Positions 1 through 5,743 of a DNA stretch of 11,208 nucleotides are shown here, one piece after another. The notes beneath the pieces are model-generated. The model had not been told where the DNA came from and did no database searches. It saw nothing but the letters and a program-made list of their open reading frames with translations. Numbering within the stretch: the stretch's first letter is position 1; each line of letters begins with the position of its first letter. Position numbers and translations under genes: made by a program. Source of the DNA: Betaproteobacteria bacterium (GTDB taxonomy: Bacteria > Pseudomonadota > Gammaproteobacteria > Burkholderiales > SG8-41); the NCBI GenBank assembly GCA_016177355.1, contig JACOVL010000057.1, positions 1 to 11,208 on the forward strand. The letters run 5' to 3'.

Positions 1-362
1 ATCAGGCGGAAGCGCACGTCGTGGCGGCCGTCGGGCAGCCGGGAAACGGTGCCGATCACCACCGCCTCGGCGCCGCGCGCGCGCCATTGCGCGTAGTCGA
101 CCTGCTCCGGCTCGGACGGCGGCGGATTGACACCGCCCGCGTCCACCAGCTTGAACAGGCCGCTGCGCGCGAGGTCGGCGGCGACGACCGGCGTGATCTT
201 CTGCTCGAGCCCCTCTTCCGCGCGGAAGGGGACGATGGCGATGGGGAATTGCTTCTCGCCGCTGCCGATGATCTCGATGGTGAGGACCGCGAGCGCGGAA
301 GGCTGCGCGGCAAACAGGAGGAGCAGGAACCCGCTGAGCCTCAGCCACTGTGCGATCGTCAT
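1..362 (-). CDS. tolB: TolB, periplasmic Tol-Pal component (N-terminal part, runs off the window)
   Basis: Codons 1-120 of TolB are present and the rest lies before base 1. TolB is a periplasmic protein that binds Pal and TolA and helps keep the outer membrane tied to the cell during division. The ATG at 362 begins a signal peptide with a short positively charged start (MTIAQWLR) and a hydrophobic core (SGFLLLLFA) ending near AQPSALA. The mature part has the TolB N-terminal domain pattern: LTIEIIGSGEKQFPIAIVPF, then VVAADLARSGLFKLVD at about residues 63-78, and YAQWRARGAEAVVIGTV at about 93-109. It follows tolA with a 68-base gap, the normal tolQRAB order. No Shine-Dalgarno sequence is visible before the ATG, and a TATAAT lies only 8 bases upstream. 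The beta-propeller domain is outside the window. Identification is firm from sequence and gene order. Confidence 0.95.
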   Translation of the reverse strand, partial: MTIAQWLRLSGFLLLLFAAQPSALAVLTIEIIGSGEKQFPIAIVPFRAEEGLEQKITPVVAADLARSGLFKLVDAGGVNPPPSEPEQVDYAQWRARGAEAVVIGTVSRLPDGRHDVRFRL

Positions 363-370
363 GAAGGCCA

Positions 371-376
371 ATTATA
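371..376 (-). promoter_or_regulatory. Possible -10 box just before tolB
   Basis: On the minus strand a perfect TATAAT lies 8 bases before the tolB ATG. A transcript from it would start almost at the ATG, so the message would be leaderless, which fits the lack of a ribosome binding site. No good -35 box is seen at 16-18 bases: that position holds an A-rich stretch. This may be chance, or an internal promoter giving extra tolB. Confidence 0.3.
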
Positions 377-399
377 ACGGCTTGCTGTTGCAATTTTTA

Positions 400-419
400 C
401 TGTCACCTGCGGGCGACAG
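400..419 (-). other. Stem-loop in the tolA-tolB gap
   Basis: CTGTCGCC and GGTGACAG pair across a 4-base loop on the minus strand, giving 8 pairs with one G-U in RNA. No run of T follows, so it is not a standard terminator. It could be a processing or stability element that sets the tolB level relative to tolQRA. Confidence 0.4.
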
Positions 420-430
420 CCGGGACACCC

Positions 431-1174
431 CTATTCTTTGGGTCGGAATTTCAGATTGAGTTCCCGGAATTCCTTGGCCAGCGCCGGATCGGGCGGCAGC
501 GGCAGCGGCTGCGCCCTGCGGATCGCGCGCTCCACGGCGTTGTCCCACGCCGTGGCGGCACTCGCCTTCCGGGTCCTCACGTCCAGGACCTCGCCCCCGG
601 GCAGCACGACGATATCGAGCTCGACCTCGGGATTGCCCTGCAGGTTGGGCGGCTCGATGATGTAGCGCTTGACCCGCTCGGCGATGCGCCGCTTGTACTC
701 GTCCACCATCTTCGCCCGCTCGGAAGCCTGCTGGGCGGCGATCTTCTTCAGGGCTTCATCCTGCTCGCGGGCAAGGCGCTGCGCCTCGGCGGCCCTGGCC
801 TGCTCCGCGACCCGCGCCTGCTCTTGCTGTTTCTTTTTCTCGGCAAGCTCCTGCGCCTTGCGTTGCTTGTCTTTCTTGTCCTTCAGCGCGATGTCGGCCT
901 TGGGCGCCGGCACGGGCTCCGCCTTGGGCACGGGTTTCGCCTCGGCTTTCGGCGGCGGAGGCGGCGGCTCCGGCTGCGGCTTCACTTCCGGCTCCGGCTG
1001 CGGCGCCGACATGGGCGGCAGGCTCGTCCAGAGCTCCGCCACCATGGCGGCCTGCTCGCGCTTCTGCCAGGAGACGCCGAACACGAGCAGCGCGAAGAAC
1101 AGCGCGTGCGTCACCAGCGCCAATGCGCCGGAGAGCGCCCGCTCGTTGGGCGTGATGAAGGTGTCGGCCGTCAT
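431..1174 (-). CDS. tolA: TolA, inner-membrane protein spanning the periplasm
   Basis: TolA passes the energy of the TolQR motor across the periplasm to TolB and Pal. The 247-residue protein has the family layout. A single membrane anchor at about residues 14-35 contains a Ser-to-His spaced motif (SGALALVTH) resembling the SHLS motif that contacts TolQR. A proline-rich stretch follows at 57-92, a charged alanine/lysine/glutamine-rich coiled coil at about 95-165, and a compact C-terminal domain at about 158-247 with the pattern YIIEPPNLQGNPEVELDIVV. It is much shorter than the E. coli protein (421 residues), almost entirely because the coiled coil is short. The ATG overlaps the tolR stop as ATGA, which points to translational coupling. 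The same frame stays open back to 1612, but that extension only reads through tolR out of frame. Confidence 0.95.
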   Translation of the reverse strand: MTADTFITPNERALSGALALVTHALFFALLVFGVSWQKREQAAMVAELWTSLPPMSAPQPEPEVKPQPEPPPPPPKAEAKPVPKAEPVPAPKADIALKDKKDKQRKAQELAEKKKQQEQARVAEQARAAEAQRLAREQDEALKKIAAQQASERAKMVDEYKRRIAERVKRYIIEPPNLQGNPEVELDIVVLPGGEVLDVRTRKASAATAWDNAVERAIRRAQPLPLPPDPALAKEFRELNLKFRPKE

Positions 1175-1596
1175 CTGCCGCGCGGCTTGGCGAGCAGCCC
1201 GATTCTGCGCACCTGGTTGCTCTGCAGCATGTCCATCACTTCCAGCACCGCCTCGTAGCGCACGTCCTTGTCGGCCGCGATCACCACCGCCTGCTCCGGG
1301 TTCTGCTTCTGCTTCTGGCGGATGGCGGCGATCAACTCGTTGCGCGTGACCTTCCTCTCCTCGCTCGAGCGGCTGCGGTCGCGCAGCCACAACGCGCCGT
1401 CGGTGCGCACCGAGACTTCCATCGGCTGCAGCGGGGGGTCCGAGGTCTTGCCGACCGAGGGCAGCTCGATCTGGCCGGGGTTGATGAGCGGCGCGGTGAC
1501 CATGAAGATCACCAGCAGCACCAGCATCACGTCGATATACGGCACGACGTTGATCTGGTTCATGAGCCGGCGCCCGACGCGGCGGTCGATCAGCAT
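1171..1596 (-). CDS. tolR: TolR, ExbD/TolR-family motor subunit
   Basis: TolR is the peptidoglycan-binding and proton-path subunit of the TolQR motor. The N-terminal membrane segment has the family signature INVVPYIDVMLVLLVIFMVT, and its Asp (residue 22 from the chosen start) corresponds to the membrane aspartate of E. coli TolR (D23) needed for proton use. A periplasmic domain follows, with ELIAAIRQKQKQNPEQAVVI and the typical AADKDVRYEAVLEVMDML. The length is 141 residues from the ATG at 1596. A TTG at 1608 would add four residues (MGAE) and is bounded by an in-frame TGA directly upstream. Neither start has a strong ribosome binding site, so the start is uncertain. The gene sits 39 bases after the tolQ stop and its own stop overlaps the tolA start. 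Confidence 0.93.
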   Translation of the reverse strand: MLIDRRVGRRLMNQINVVPYIDVMLVLLVIFMVTAPLINPGQIELPSVGKTSDPPLQPMEVSVRTDGALWLRDRSRSSEERKVTRNELIAAIRQKQKQNPEQAVVIAADKDVRYEAVLEVMDMLQSNQVRRIGLLAKPRGR

Positions 1597-1635
1597 CTCG
1601 GCACCCAATCACGTTTCATCAGTCACGCCTTATCC

Positions 1636-2319
1636 TCACTGCCCCTGGCGCTGGAGGATGTTCGAGAACTCCTCCATGAACGAATCGAAGCGCGTGGCGA
1701 GCTTGTTGATGTCGCCCGCGAAGCGGTTGTACGCGACCACCGCCGGTATCGCCGCGAACAGGCCGATGGCGGTCGCAATCAGCGCCTCCGCGATCCCCGG
1801 CGCCACCGCGCCCAGCGTCGCCTGCGCCATGTTGGCGAGCCCGCGGAACGAATTCATGATGCCCCATACCGTGCCAAAGAGGCCAACGTAAGGACTCACC
1901 GAGCCGACGGTGGCGAGGAACGAAAGGTACGCTTCGAGCCGCTCCATCTCGCGCTGGTAGGTCGCGCGCATCGCTCGCCGCGTGCCCTCCATCACCATGC
2001 CGGCGCCCATGTCCGGCTGCTTTTTCAGCTTGGCGAACTCGCGGAAGCCCGCCTCGAAGATGCGCTCGAGGGTGCCGGCGCTGTTGCGCGCGTTGACCGC
2101 GCGCTGGAACAGCTCGTTCAGGTCCGCCCCGCTCCAGAACTCCTTCTCGAACTGGTCGGCGAGGCGGTTGGCGCGCTTGAAGGTGAAGATCTTGAGGAAG
2201 ATGTAGTACCACGAGAACATCGAGGCGAGCAGCAGCACCAGCATCACGAGCTGCACCAGCACGCTCGCGCCGGTGATGAGCGAAATCACCGACATGTCAT
2301 GGGTTACGGTGGGGTTCAC
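1636..2319 (-). CDS. tolQ: TolQ, MotA/TolQ/ExbB-family motor subunit
   Basis: TolQ forms the inner-membrane pentamer around TolR that turns the proton gradient into movement of TolA. The 227-residue product has three membrane segments: one near the start (LITGASVLVQLVMLVLLLAS), and two late ones at about 134-158 (LSFLATVGSVSPYVGLFGTV) and about 170-195 (GIAEALIATAIGLFAAIPAV). The two late ones hold the conserved small residues and threonines of the ion path. A cytoplasmic region lies between segments 1 and 2. The start is GTG at 2319, preceded by AGGA at a spacing of 7. An internal ATG at 2295 (MSVISLI) is a weaker alternative. It follows ruvB after only 33 bases, with no ybgC gene between them. 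Confidence 0.96.
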   Translation of the reverse strand: MNPTVTHDMSVISLITGASVLVQLVMLVLLLASMFSWYYIFLKIFTFKRANRLADQFEKEFWSGADLNELFQRAVNARNSAGTLERIFEAGFREFAKLKKQPDMGAGMVMEGTRRAMRATYQREMERLEAYLSFLATVGSVSPYVGLFGTVWGIMNSFRGLANMAQATLGAVAPGIAEALIATAIGLFAAIPAVVAYNRFAGDINKLATRFDSFMEEFSNILQRQGQ

Positions 2320-2352
2320 GTTTTTTTCCTGTCCCGGCTATGCCTGCATATT

Positions 2353-3396
2353 CTAGCGGCCTTCCTCCCACAGGTCCGTCGTGCCGGCGCGGGCGGGCTG
2401 CGCCAGCCCGAAGTGGCGGTAGGCGGAAACGGTGGCGACGCGCCCGCGCGGCGTGCGCTGCAGGTAGCCCTGCTGGATCAGGTACGGCTCGAGCACGTCC
2501 TCGATGGTGTCGCGCTCCTCCCCGATCGCCGCGGCGAGGTTGTCCACGCCGACCGGGCCGCCGGCGAACTTCTCGATTATCGCGAGCAGCAGCTTGCGGT
2601 CCATCACGTCCAGGCCGACCGCGTCCACGTCGAGCATCTTCAGCGCCGCGTCGGCCACTTCGCGCGTGATGCGGCCCTTCGCCTTCACCTGCGCGTAGTC
2701 GCGCACGCGCCGCAGGATGCGGTTCGCGATGCGCGGGGTGCCGCGCGAGCGGCCCGCGATCTCGCCCGCGCCGTCGCCGCTGACCTCGATCTCGAGGAGC
2801 TTCGCCGAGCGCAGCACGATGCGCCCCAACTCCTCCGCTGTGTAGAACTCGAGCCGGGCGACGATGCCGAAGCGGTCGCGCAACGGATTGGTGAGCATGC
2901 CGGCGCGGGTGGTGGCGCCGACCAGCGTGAACGGCGGCAGGTCGAGCTTGACCGAGCGCGCCGCCGGCCCCTCGCCGATCATGATGTCGATCTGGTAGTC
3001 CTCGAGCGCGGGGTAGAGGATTTCCTCCACCACCGGCGACAGGCGGTGGATCTCGTCGATGAACAGCACGTCGTTCGGCTCGAGATTGGTGAGAATGGCG
3101 GCGAGGTCGCCGGGGCGCTCCAGCACCGGGCCCGAAGTGTGGCGAAGGTTTACGCCCATTTCGCGCGCGAGGATGTGCGCGAGCGTGGTCTTGCCGAGCC
3201 CCGGCGGGCCGAACAGCAGCACGTGGTCGAGCGCTTCCTTGCGCTTGCGCGCGGCCTCGATGAAGATCGAAAGCTGGCCGCGGATCTTTTCCTGCCCGAT
3301 GTACTCCTCGAGCAGCCTGGGACGGAGCGTCCTCTCGAAGGCCTCTTCCTGCGGCGAGGCCGGCGCGGCGGCGATCAGGCGGTCGGTCTCGATCAT
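2353..3396 (-). CDS. ruvB: RuvB, Holliday junction branch migration ATPase
   Basis: RuvB is the hexameric AAA+ motor that pulls DNA through the RuvA-bound Holliday junction during recombinational repair. The 347-residue protein is of normal length. Visible motifs are the family N-terminus LRPRLLEEYIGQ, Walker A GPPGLGKTT (63-71), Walker B LFIDEIH (111-117), sensor 1 GATTR (160-164), the arginine-finger region NPLRDRFG (about 170-177), and the C-terminal winged-helix region with GGPVGVDNLAAAIGEERDTI. All catalytic motifs are intact. The ATG at 3396 lies 10 bases after the ruvA stop with a short GGG-type binding site, so the two are co-translated. The surrounding order ruvC-ruvA-ruvB is the standard one. 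Confidence 0.98.
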   Translation of the reverse strand: MIETDRLIAAAPASPQEEAFERTLRPRLLEEYIGQEKIRGQLSIFIEAARKRKEALDHVLLFGPPGLGKTTLAHILAREMGVNLRHTSGPVLERPGDLAAILTNLEPNDVLFIDEIHRLSPVVEEILYPALEDYQIDIMIGEGPAARSVKLDLPPFTLVGATTRAGMLTNPLRDRFGIVARLEFYTAEELGRIVLRSAKLLEIEVSGDGAGEIAGRSRGTPRIANRILRRVRDYAQVKAKGRITREVADAALKMLDVDAVGLDVMDRKLLLAIIEKFAGGPVGVDNLAAAIGEERDTIEDVLEPYLIQQGYLQRTPRGRVATVSAYRHFGLAQPARAGTTDLWEEGR

Positions 3397-3406
3397 TCAG
3401 AACCCG

Positions 3407-3985
3407 TCATTGCTTCGATAGAAGCTTCAGCGCCTGCCGGATGCCTTCGGCGACCGCCAGGCCGGCGGGCATTTGCTTGATTGCCCAACTCGCCTCGCGG
3501 TCATTATAGCCGAGCGCAAGCAGCGCATTGGTGATGTCGCCCATCTGTCCGTCGCCTTTCGCCGATGCGGGCGAAACCGACACCACATCGAGCTTGTCGC
3601 GCAACTCGAGCAGCAGGCGCTCGGCGGTTTTCTTGCCGATGCCGGGTATTTTCGTGAGCCGGCCGCTGTCCTGGGAGCTCACCGCCTCGCGCAGGTCGGA
3701 CACGGACAGTCCCGACAGCACGGACAGCGCGGTGCGCGCGCCGACACCGGAAATTCTGAGCAGCTGCCGGAACGCATGGCGCTCGGCCTCGGTGGCGAAA
3801 CCGTAGAGCTGGTGCGCGTCCTCGCGCACGACGAGGTGCGTGAGCAGCGTCACCTCCGCGCCGGCCGCGGGCAGCTGGTAGAACGTGCTCATCGGCACGT
3901 CGAGCTCGTAGCCCACGCCCTGCACGTCCACCACGATCTGCGGCGGGTGCTTCTCGAGGAGCTTGCCGTGGATGCGCCCGATCAT
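3407..3985 (-). CDS. ruvA: RuvA, Holliday junction recognition subunit
   Basis: RuvA tetramers bind the four-way junction, hold it open and load RuvB rings. The 192-residue protein shows the N-terminal OB-fold (MIGRIHGKLL, VDVQGVGYELDVP) and the acidic-pin residues Glu55 and Asp56 in REDAHQLYGF, the same positions as in E. coli. Two helix-hairpin-helix motifs follow, ISGVGARTA (78-86) and IPGIGKKTAERL (113-124). A flexible link at about 136-148 leads to the C-terminal RuvB-contact domain (NALLALGYNDREA). The ATG is preceded by GGGG at a spacing of 6. The usual tight link to ruvC is broken here by an inserted repeat element of about 200 bp. Confidence 0.98.
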   Translation of the reverse strand: MIGRIHGKLLEKHPPQIVVDVQGVGYELDVPMSTFYQLPAAGAEVTLLTHLVVREDAHQLYGFATEAERHAFRQLLRISGVGARTALSVLSGLSVSDLREAVSSQDSGRLTKIPGIGKKTAERLLLELRDKLDVVSVSPASAKGDGQMGDITNALLALGYNDREASWAIKQMPAGLAVAEGIRQALKLLSKQ

Positions 3986-3997
3986 TCAAAACCCCAT

Positions 3998-4201
3998 TTA
4001 ACCGCCGATGAACGCCGATGAACGCGGATGAAAGGCCACAAAGACCAGGAACGGACAGGACTCACAAGATTCTTACAGCAAAAACCAAAACGTTCTTTTG
4101 CTTGAATCTCGTTGATCCTGTTAATTCGGTCCATTCTGGTTTTGATCTTGTCCGTGTTTATCTGCGTGTATCTGCGGTTTCATTCAAATCTGCGGTTTCA
4201 T
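3998..4201. repeat. Inverted-repeat intergenic element between ruvC and ruvA
   Basis: This gap has its own structure and lower GC than the flanking genes. The left end has three tandem 10-bp units (CGCCGATGAA twice, then CGCGGATGAA, 4003-4032). The right end has the related units in inverted orientation (TTTATCTGCGTGTATCTGCG) and a perfect 14-bp direct repeat ATCTGCGGTTTCAT at 4170-4183 and 4188-4201. The inner parts also match as an imperfect inverted repeat: GGACAGGACTCACAAGATTC on the left against AACAGGATCAACGAGATTC from the right read backward. I recognise from memory a widespread family of intergenic repeats with GATGAACGCGGAT and ACAGGATT motifs. The assignment to that family is by recall. 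No transposase is present, so it is MITE-like or an RNA-hairpin repeat. Confidence 0.8.
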
Positions 4202-4719
4202 CTAACCAGCCTCCCCCTCTTCATGCGATAGCCCGCGGTGGCGAGTTTGCCGAGCCCCTGGCCGCCGTGCGCGTGGCAGATCGCGCACGCCAGGGCGTCC
4301 GCCGCGTCCGGGCTGGGATCGCCGCCGAGCCGCAGCAGGCGCCGCACCATTTCCTGCACCTGCCGCTTCTGCGCGTGGCCGTTGCCCACCACCGCCTGCT
4401 TCACCTGCAGCGCAGTGTACTCCGCCACCGGCAACCCGCGCATCACCGCGGCGCAGATCGCCGTGCCGCGTGCCTGCCCGAGGAGCAGCGTCGAGCCGGG
4501 GTTGACGTTGACGAAGACTTTTTCCAGCGCGACCTGGTCCGGGCGGTGCGCGCTAATGACCTCGTCCAGGCCGTCGAGTATCGTCTTCAGCCGCCGCGCG
4601 AGATCGCCCCGGGGGGTCCGGATGCAGCCGCTGGCGACGTAGGTGAGGCTGCGGCCGACGCGGTCCAGCACGCCGAACCCCGTGATGCGCAATCCCGGGT
4701 CTATGCCGAGTATGCGAAT
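4198..4719 (-). CDS. ruvC: RuvC, Holliday junction resolvase, with a non-canonical start codon
   Basis: RuvC is the endonuclease that cuts Holliday junctions bound by RuvAB. Counting from the ATT at 4719 the protein has 173 residues, and the four acidic catalytic residues fall at D7 (ILGIDPGLRITGFG), E66 (VALEKVFV), D138 and D141 (SPDAADALA). These are the published E. coli positions. No ATG, GTG or TTG lies in frame between the yebC stop (4738-4740) and these residues. The first standard start, TTG at 4692, would remove D7 and inactivate the enzyme. GGAG stands 7 bases before ATT and 4 before ATC at 4722, so ATT (MRILGIDPG) or ATC (MIRILGIDPG) is the likely start. The TGA stop lies inside the neighbouring repeat element. 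Confidence 0.93.
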   Translation of the reverse strand: MRILGIDPGLRITGFGVLDRVGRSLTYVASGCIRTPRGDLARRLKTILDGLDEVISAHRPDQVALEKVFVNVNPGSTLLLGQARGTAICAAVMRGLPVAEYTALQVKQAVVGNGHAQKRQVQEMVRRLLRLGGDPSPDAADALACAICHAHGGQGLGKLATAGYRMKRGRLVR

Positions 4720-4737
4720 GATCCGTCTCCGGGCCGC

Positions 4738-5463
4738 TCAGTTCTCCAGCACGGCCGTGGTATAGACTTCCTGCACGTCGTCTATCGCCTCCAGCGCGTC
4801 GAGCAGCTTCTGCATGCGCGCCGCATCCTCGCCTTTCATGGCGTTTTCCGTGACCGGCTTGAAGGTCACCTCGGCGAACTCGGCTTTGAGGCCTTTTTTC
4901 TCGAGCGCCGACCTCACTGCGGTGAAATCATTGGGCGCTGTGATCACCTCGATGCTGCCGTCGTCGTTCGTAACGACGTCCTCGGCCCCGGCCTCGATCG
5001 CGGCGTCCATCAACTTGCTCTCATCGGTGCCGGGTGCGAACACGAGCTGCCCGCAGTGCTTGAACATGAACGCGACCGAGCCCGCCCCGCCCAGGTTGCC
5101 GCCGTGCTTGGTGAAGGCGTGGCGCACGTCCGCGACGGTGCGCGTCTTGTTGTCGGTCATGCAGTCCACCATCACCGCCGCGCCGCCGATGCCGTAGCCT
5201 TCGTAGCGGATCTCCTCGTAGTTCACGCCGTCGAGGCCGCCGGTGCCGCGCTTCACCGCGCGCTCGACGTTTTCCTTCGGCATGTTGTTGTCGTAGGCCT
5301 TGTCCATCGCCAGCCGCAGCCGCGGATTGGTGTCCGGATCGCCCCCGGCCAGGCGCGCGGCGACGGTGATTTCCTTGATCAGCCGGGTGAAAATCTTGCC
5401 GCGCTTGGCGTCCTGGCGGTTCTTGCGGTGCTGGATGTTCGCCCACTTGCTGTGCCCTGCCAT
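4738..5463 (-). CDS. yebC: YebC/PmpR/TACO1-family protein
   Basis: This is a full-length (241 residues) YebC-family protein. Family members have been described as transcription regulators and, more recently, as ribosome-associated factors that relieve stalling at proline-rich stretches. The role of this one is inferred from the family only. Its signature N-terminus is AGHSKWANIQHRKNRQDAKR, followed by the three-domain pattern: PRLRLAMDKAYDNNMPKENV, YEGYGIGGAAVMVDCMTDNK with HGGNLGGAGSVAFMF, and a C-terminal part ending VQEVYTTAVLEN. The start is ATG at 5463 with GAGG about 6 bases upstream; a TTG one codon earlier is unlikely. The gene is the first of the yebC-ruvC-ruvA-ruvB run. Only 18 bases separate its stop from the likely ruvC start. 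Confidence 0.96.
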   Translation of the reverse strand: MAGHSKWANIQHRKNRQDAKRGKIFTRLIKEITVAARLAGGDPDTNPRLRLAMDKAYDNNMPKENVERAVKRGTGGLDGVNYEEIRYEGYGIGGAAVMVDCMTDNKTRTVADVRHAFTKHGGNLGGAGSVAFMFKHCGQLVFAPGTDESKLMDAAIEAGAEDVVTNDDGSIEVITAPNDFTAVRSALEKKGLKAEFAEVTFKPVTENAMKGEDAARMQKLLDALEAIDDVQEVYTTAVLEN

Positions 5464-5487
5464 CAAACCCTCGTAAACCGCGAATAA

Positions 5488-5511
5488 CCCGTTAAAATAA
5501 CGGGAATTTTA
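5488..5511 (-). promoter_or_regulatory. Likely yebC-ruv promoter with palindrome
   Basis: On the minus strand a -10-like TAAAAT (5511-5506) lies upstream of yebC and is followed directly by a perfect 7-bp inverted repeat with a 3-base spacer (CCCGTTA TTT TAACGGG, 5504-5488). TTCGGG at 18 bases is a weak -35 candidate. The palindrome would fall at the transcript start, where a repressor could act, or it could form a small 5' hairpin. The promoter call is inference. Confidence 0.4.
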
Positions 5512-5573
5512 CCACGCGGGGGCGCCCTGCCCGAACCGCTGCTCGTCGCCAAAGCCGGAACTGAACTCTATTC

Positions 5574-5607
5574 CGAAGTGCATGGGGTCACGAAGTGCAT
5601 GGGGTCA
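5574..5607. repeat. 17-bp perfect tandem duplication
   Basis: CGAAGTGCATGGGGTCA occurs twice in a row (5574-5590 and 5591-5607) and is followed by AGTCTTGCCTTTTGCCCC. The GGGGTCAAGTCTTGCCTTTTGC string resembles, from memory, short intergenic sequences found near REP-associated tyrosine transposases. No such transposase gene is present here. Confidence 0.75.
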
Positions 5608-5650
5608 AGTCTTGCCTTTTGCCCCGAACTGCGCGTCGAGACAACCTGGT

Positions 5651-5743
5651 CCTTCTTGGGCGCCCAGCCGTAGGCCTTGGCGCAGGCGCCGCCCATCAGC
5701 ATCGCGCGTTCACTGTCGCTCAGGCGGTCGGTCCGGCGGAAGG
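5651..5743 (-). pseudogene. Orphan copy of an amidohydrolase 3' end
   Basis: The 93 bases match 8671-8763, the 3' end of the amidohydrolase gene in this window, at 87 of 93 positions with no gaps. Both copies are in the same orientation. Read on the minus strand it gives FRRTDRLSDSERAMLMGGAC followed by AKAYGWAPKK, corresponding to residues 251-279 of the intact protein. The rest of the gene is missing. The native stop codon is not in the copy, so the frame runs on past 5651. It is either the remains of a second amidohydrolase gene or a transferred fragment. Several of the differences keep the protein sequence conservative, which suggests divergence of a once-functional paralogue rather than a very recent copy. 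Confidence 0.85.

Noticed and set aside
1175..1612. Upstream extension of the tolA frame, starting at a GTG
   Set aside because: It reads through tolR in the wrong frame; the extra residues are low-complexity. The ATG at 1174 overlaps the tolR stop as ATGA and gives a standard TolA N-terminus.
2299..3480. Plus-strand open frame of 393 codons over ruvB
   Set aside because: Antisense shadow of ruvB, which has all its AAA+ motifs intact.
4003..4032. Tandem GATGAA units considered as a CRISPR array
   Set aside because: The units are 10 bp with no spacers, and there are no cas genes; it belongs to the inverted-repeat element.
4018..5487. Long plus-strand open frame of 489 codons across ruvC and yebC
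   Set aside because: It is antisense to two clearly recognised genes, begins in the repeat element, and its translation is rich in Arg, His and Ala with no family pattern. It is the usual high-GC shadow.
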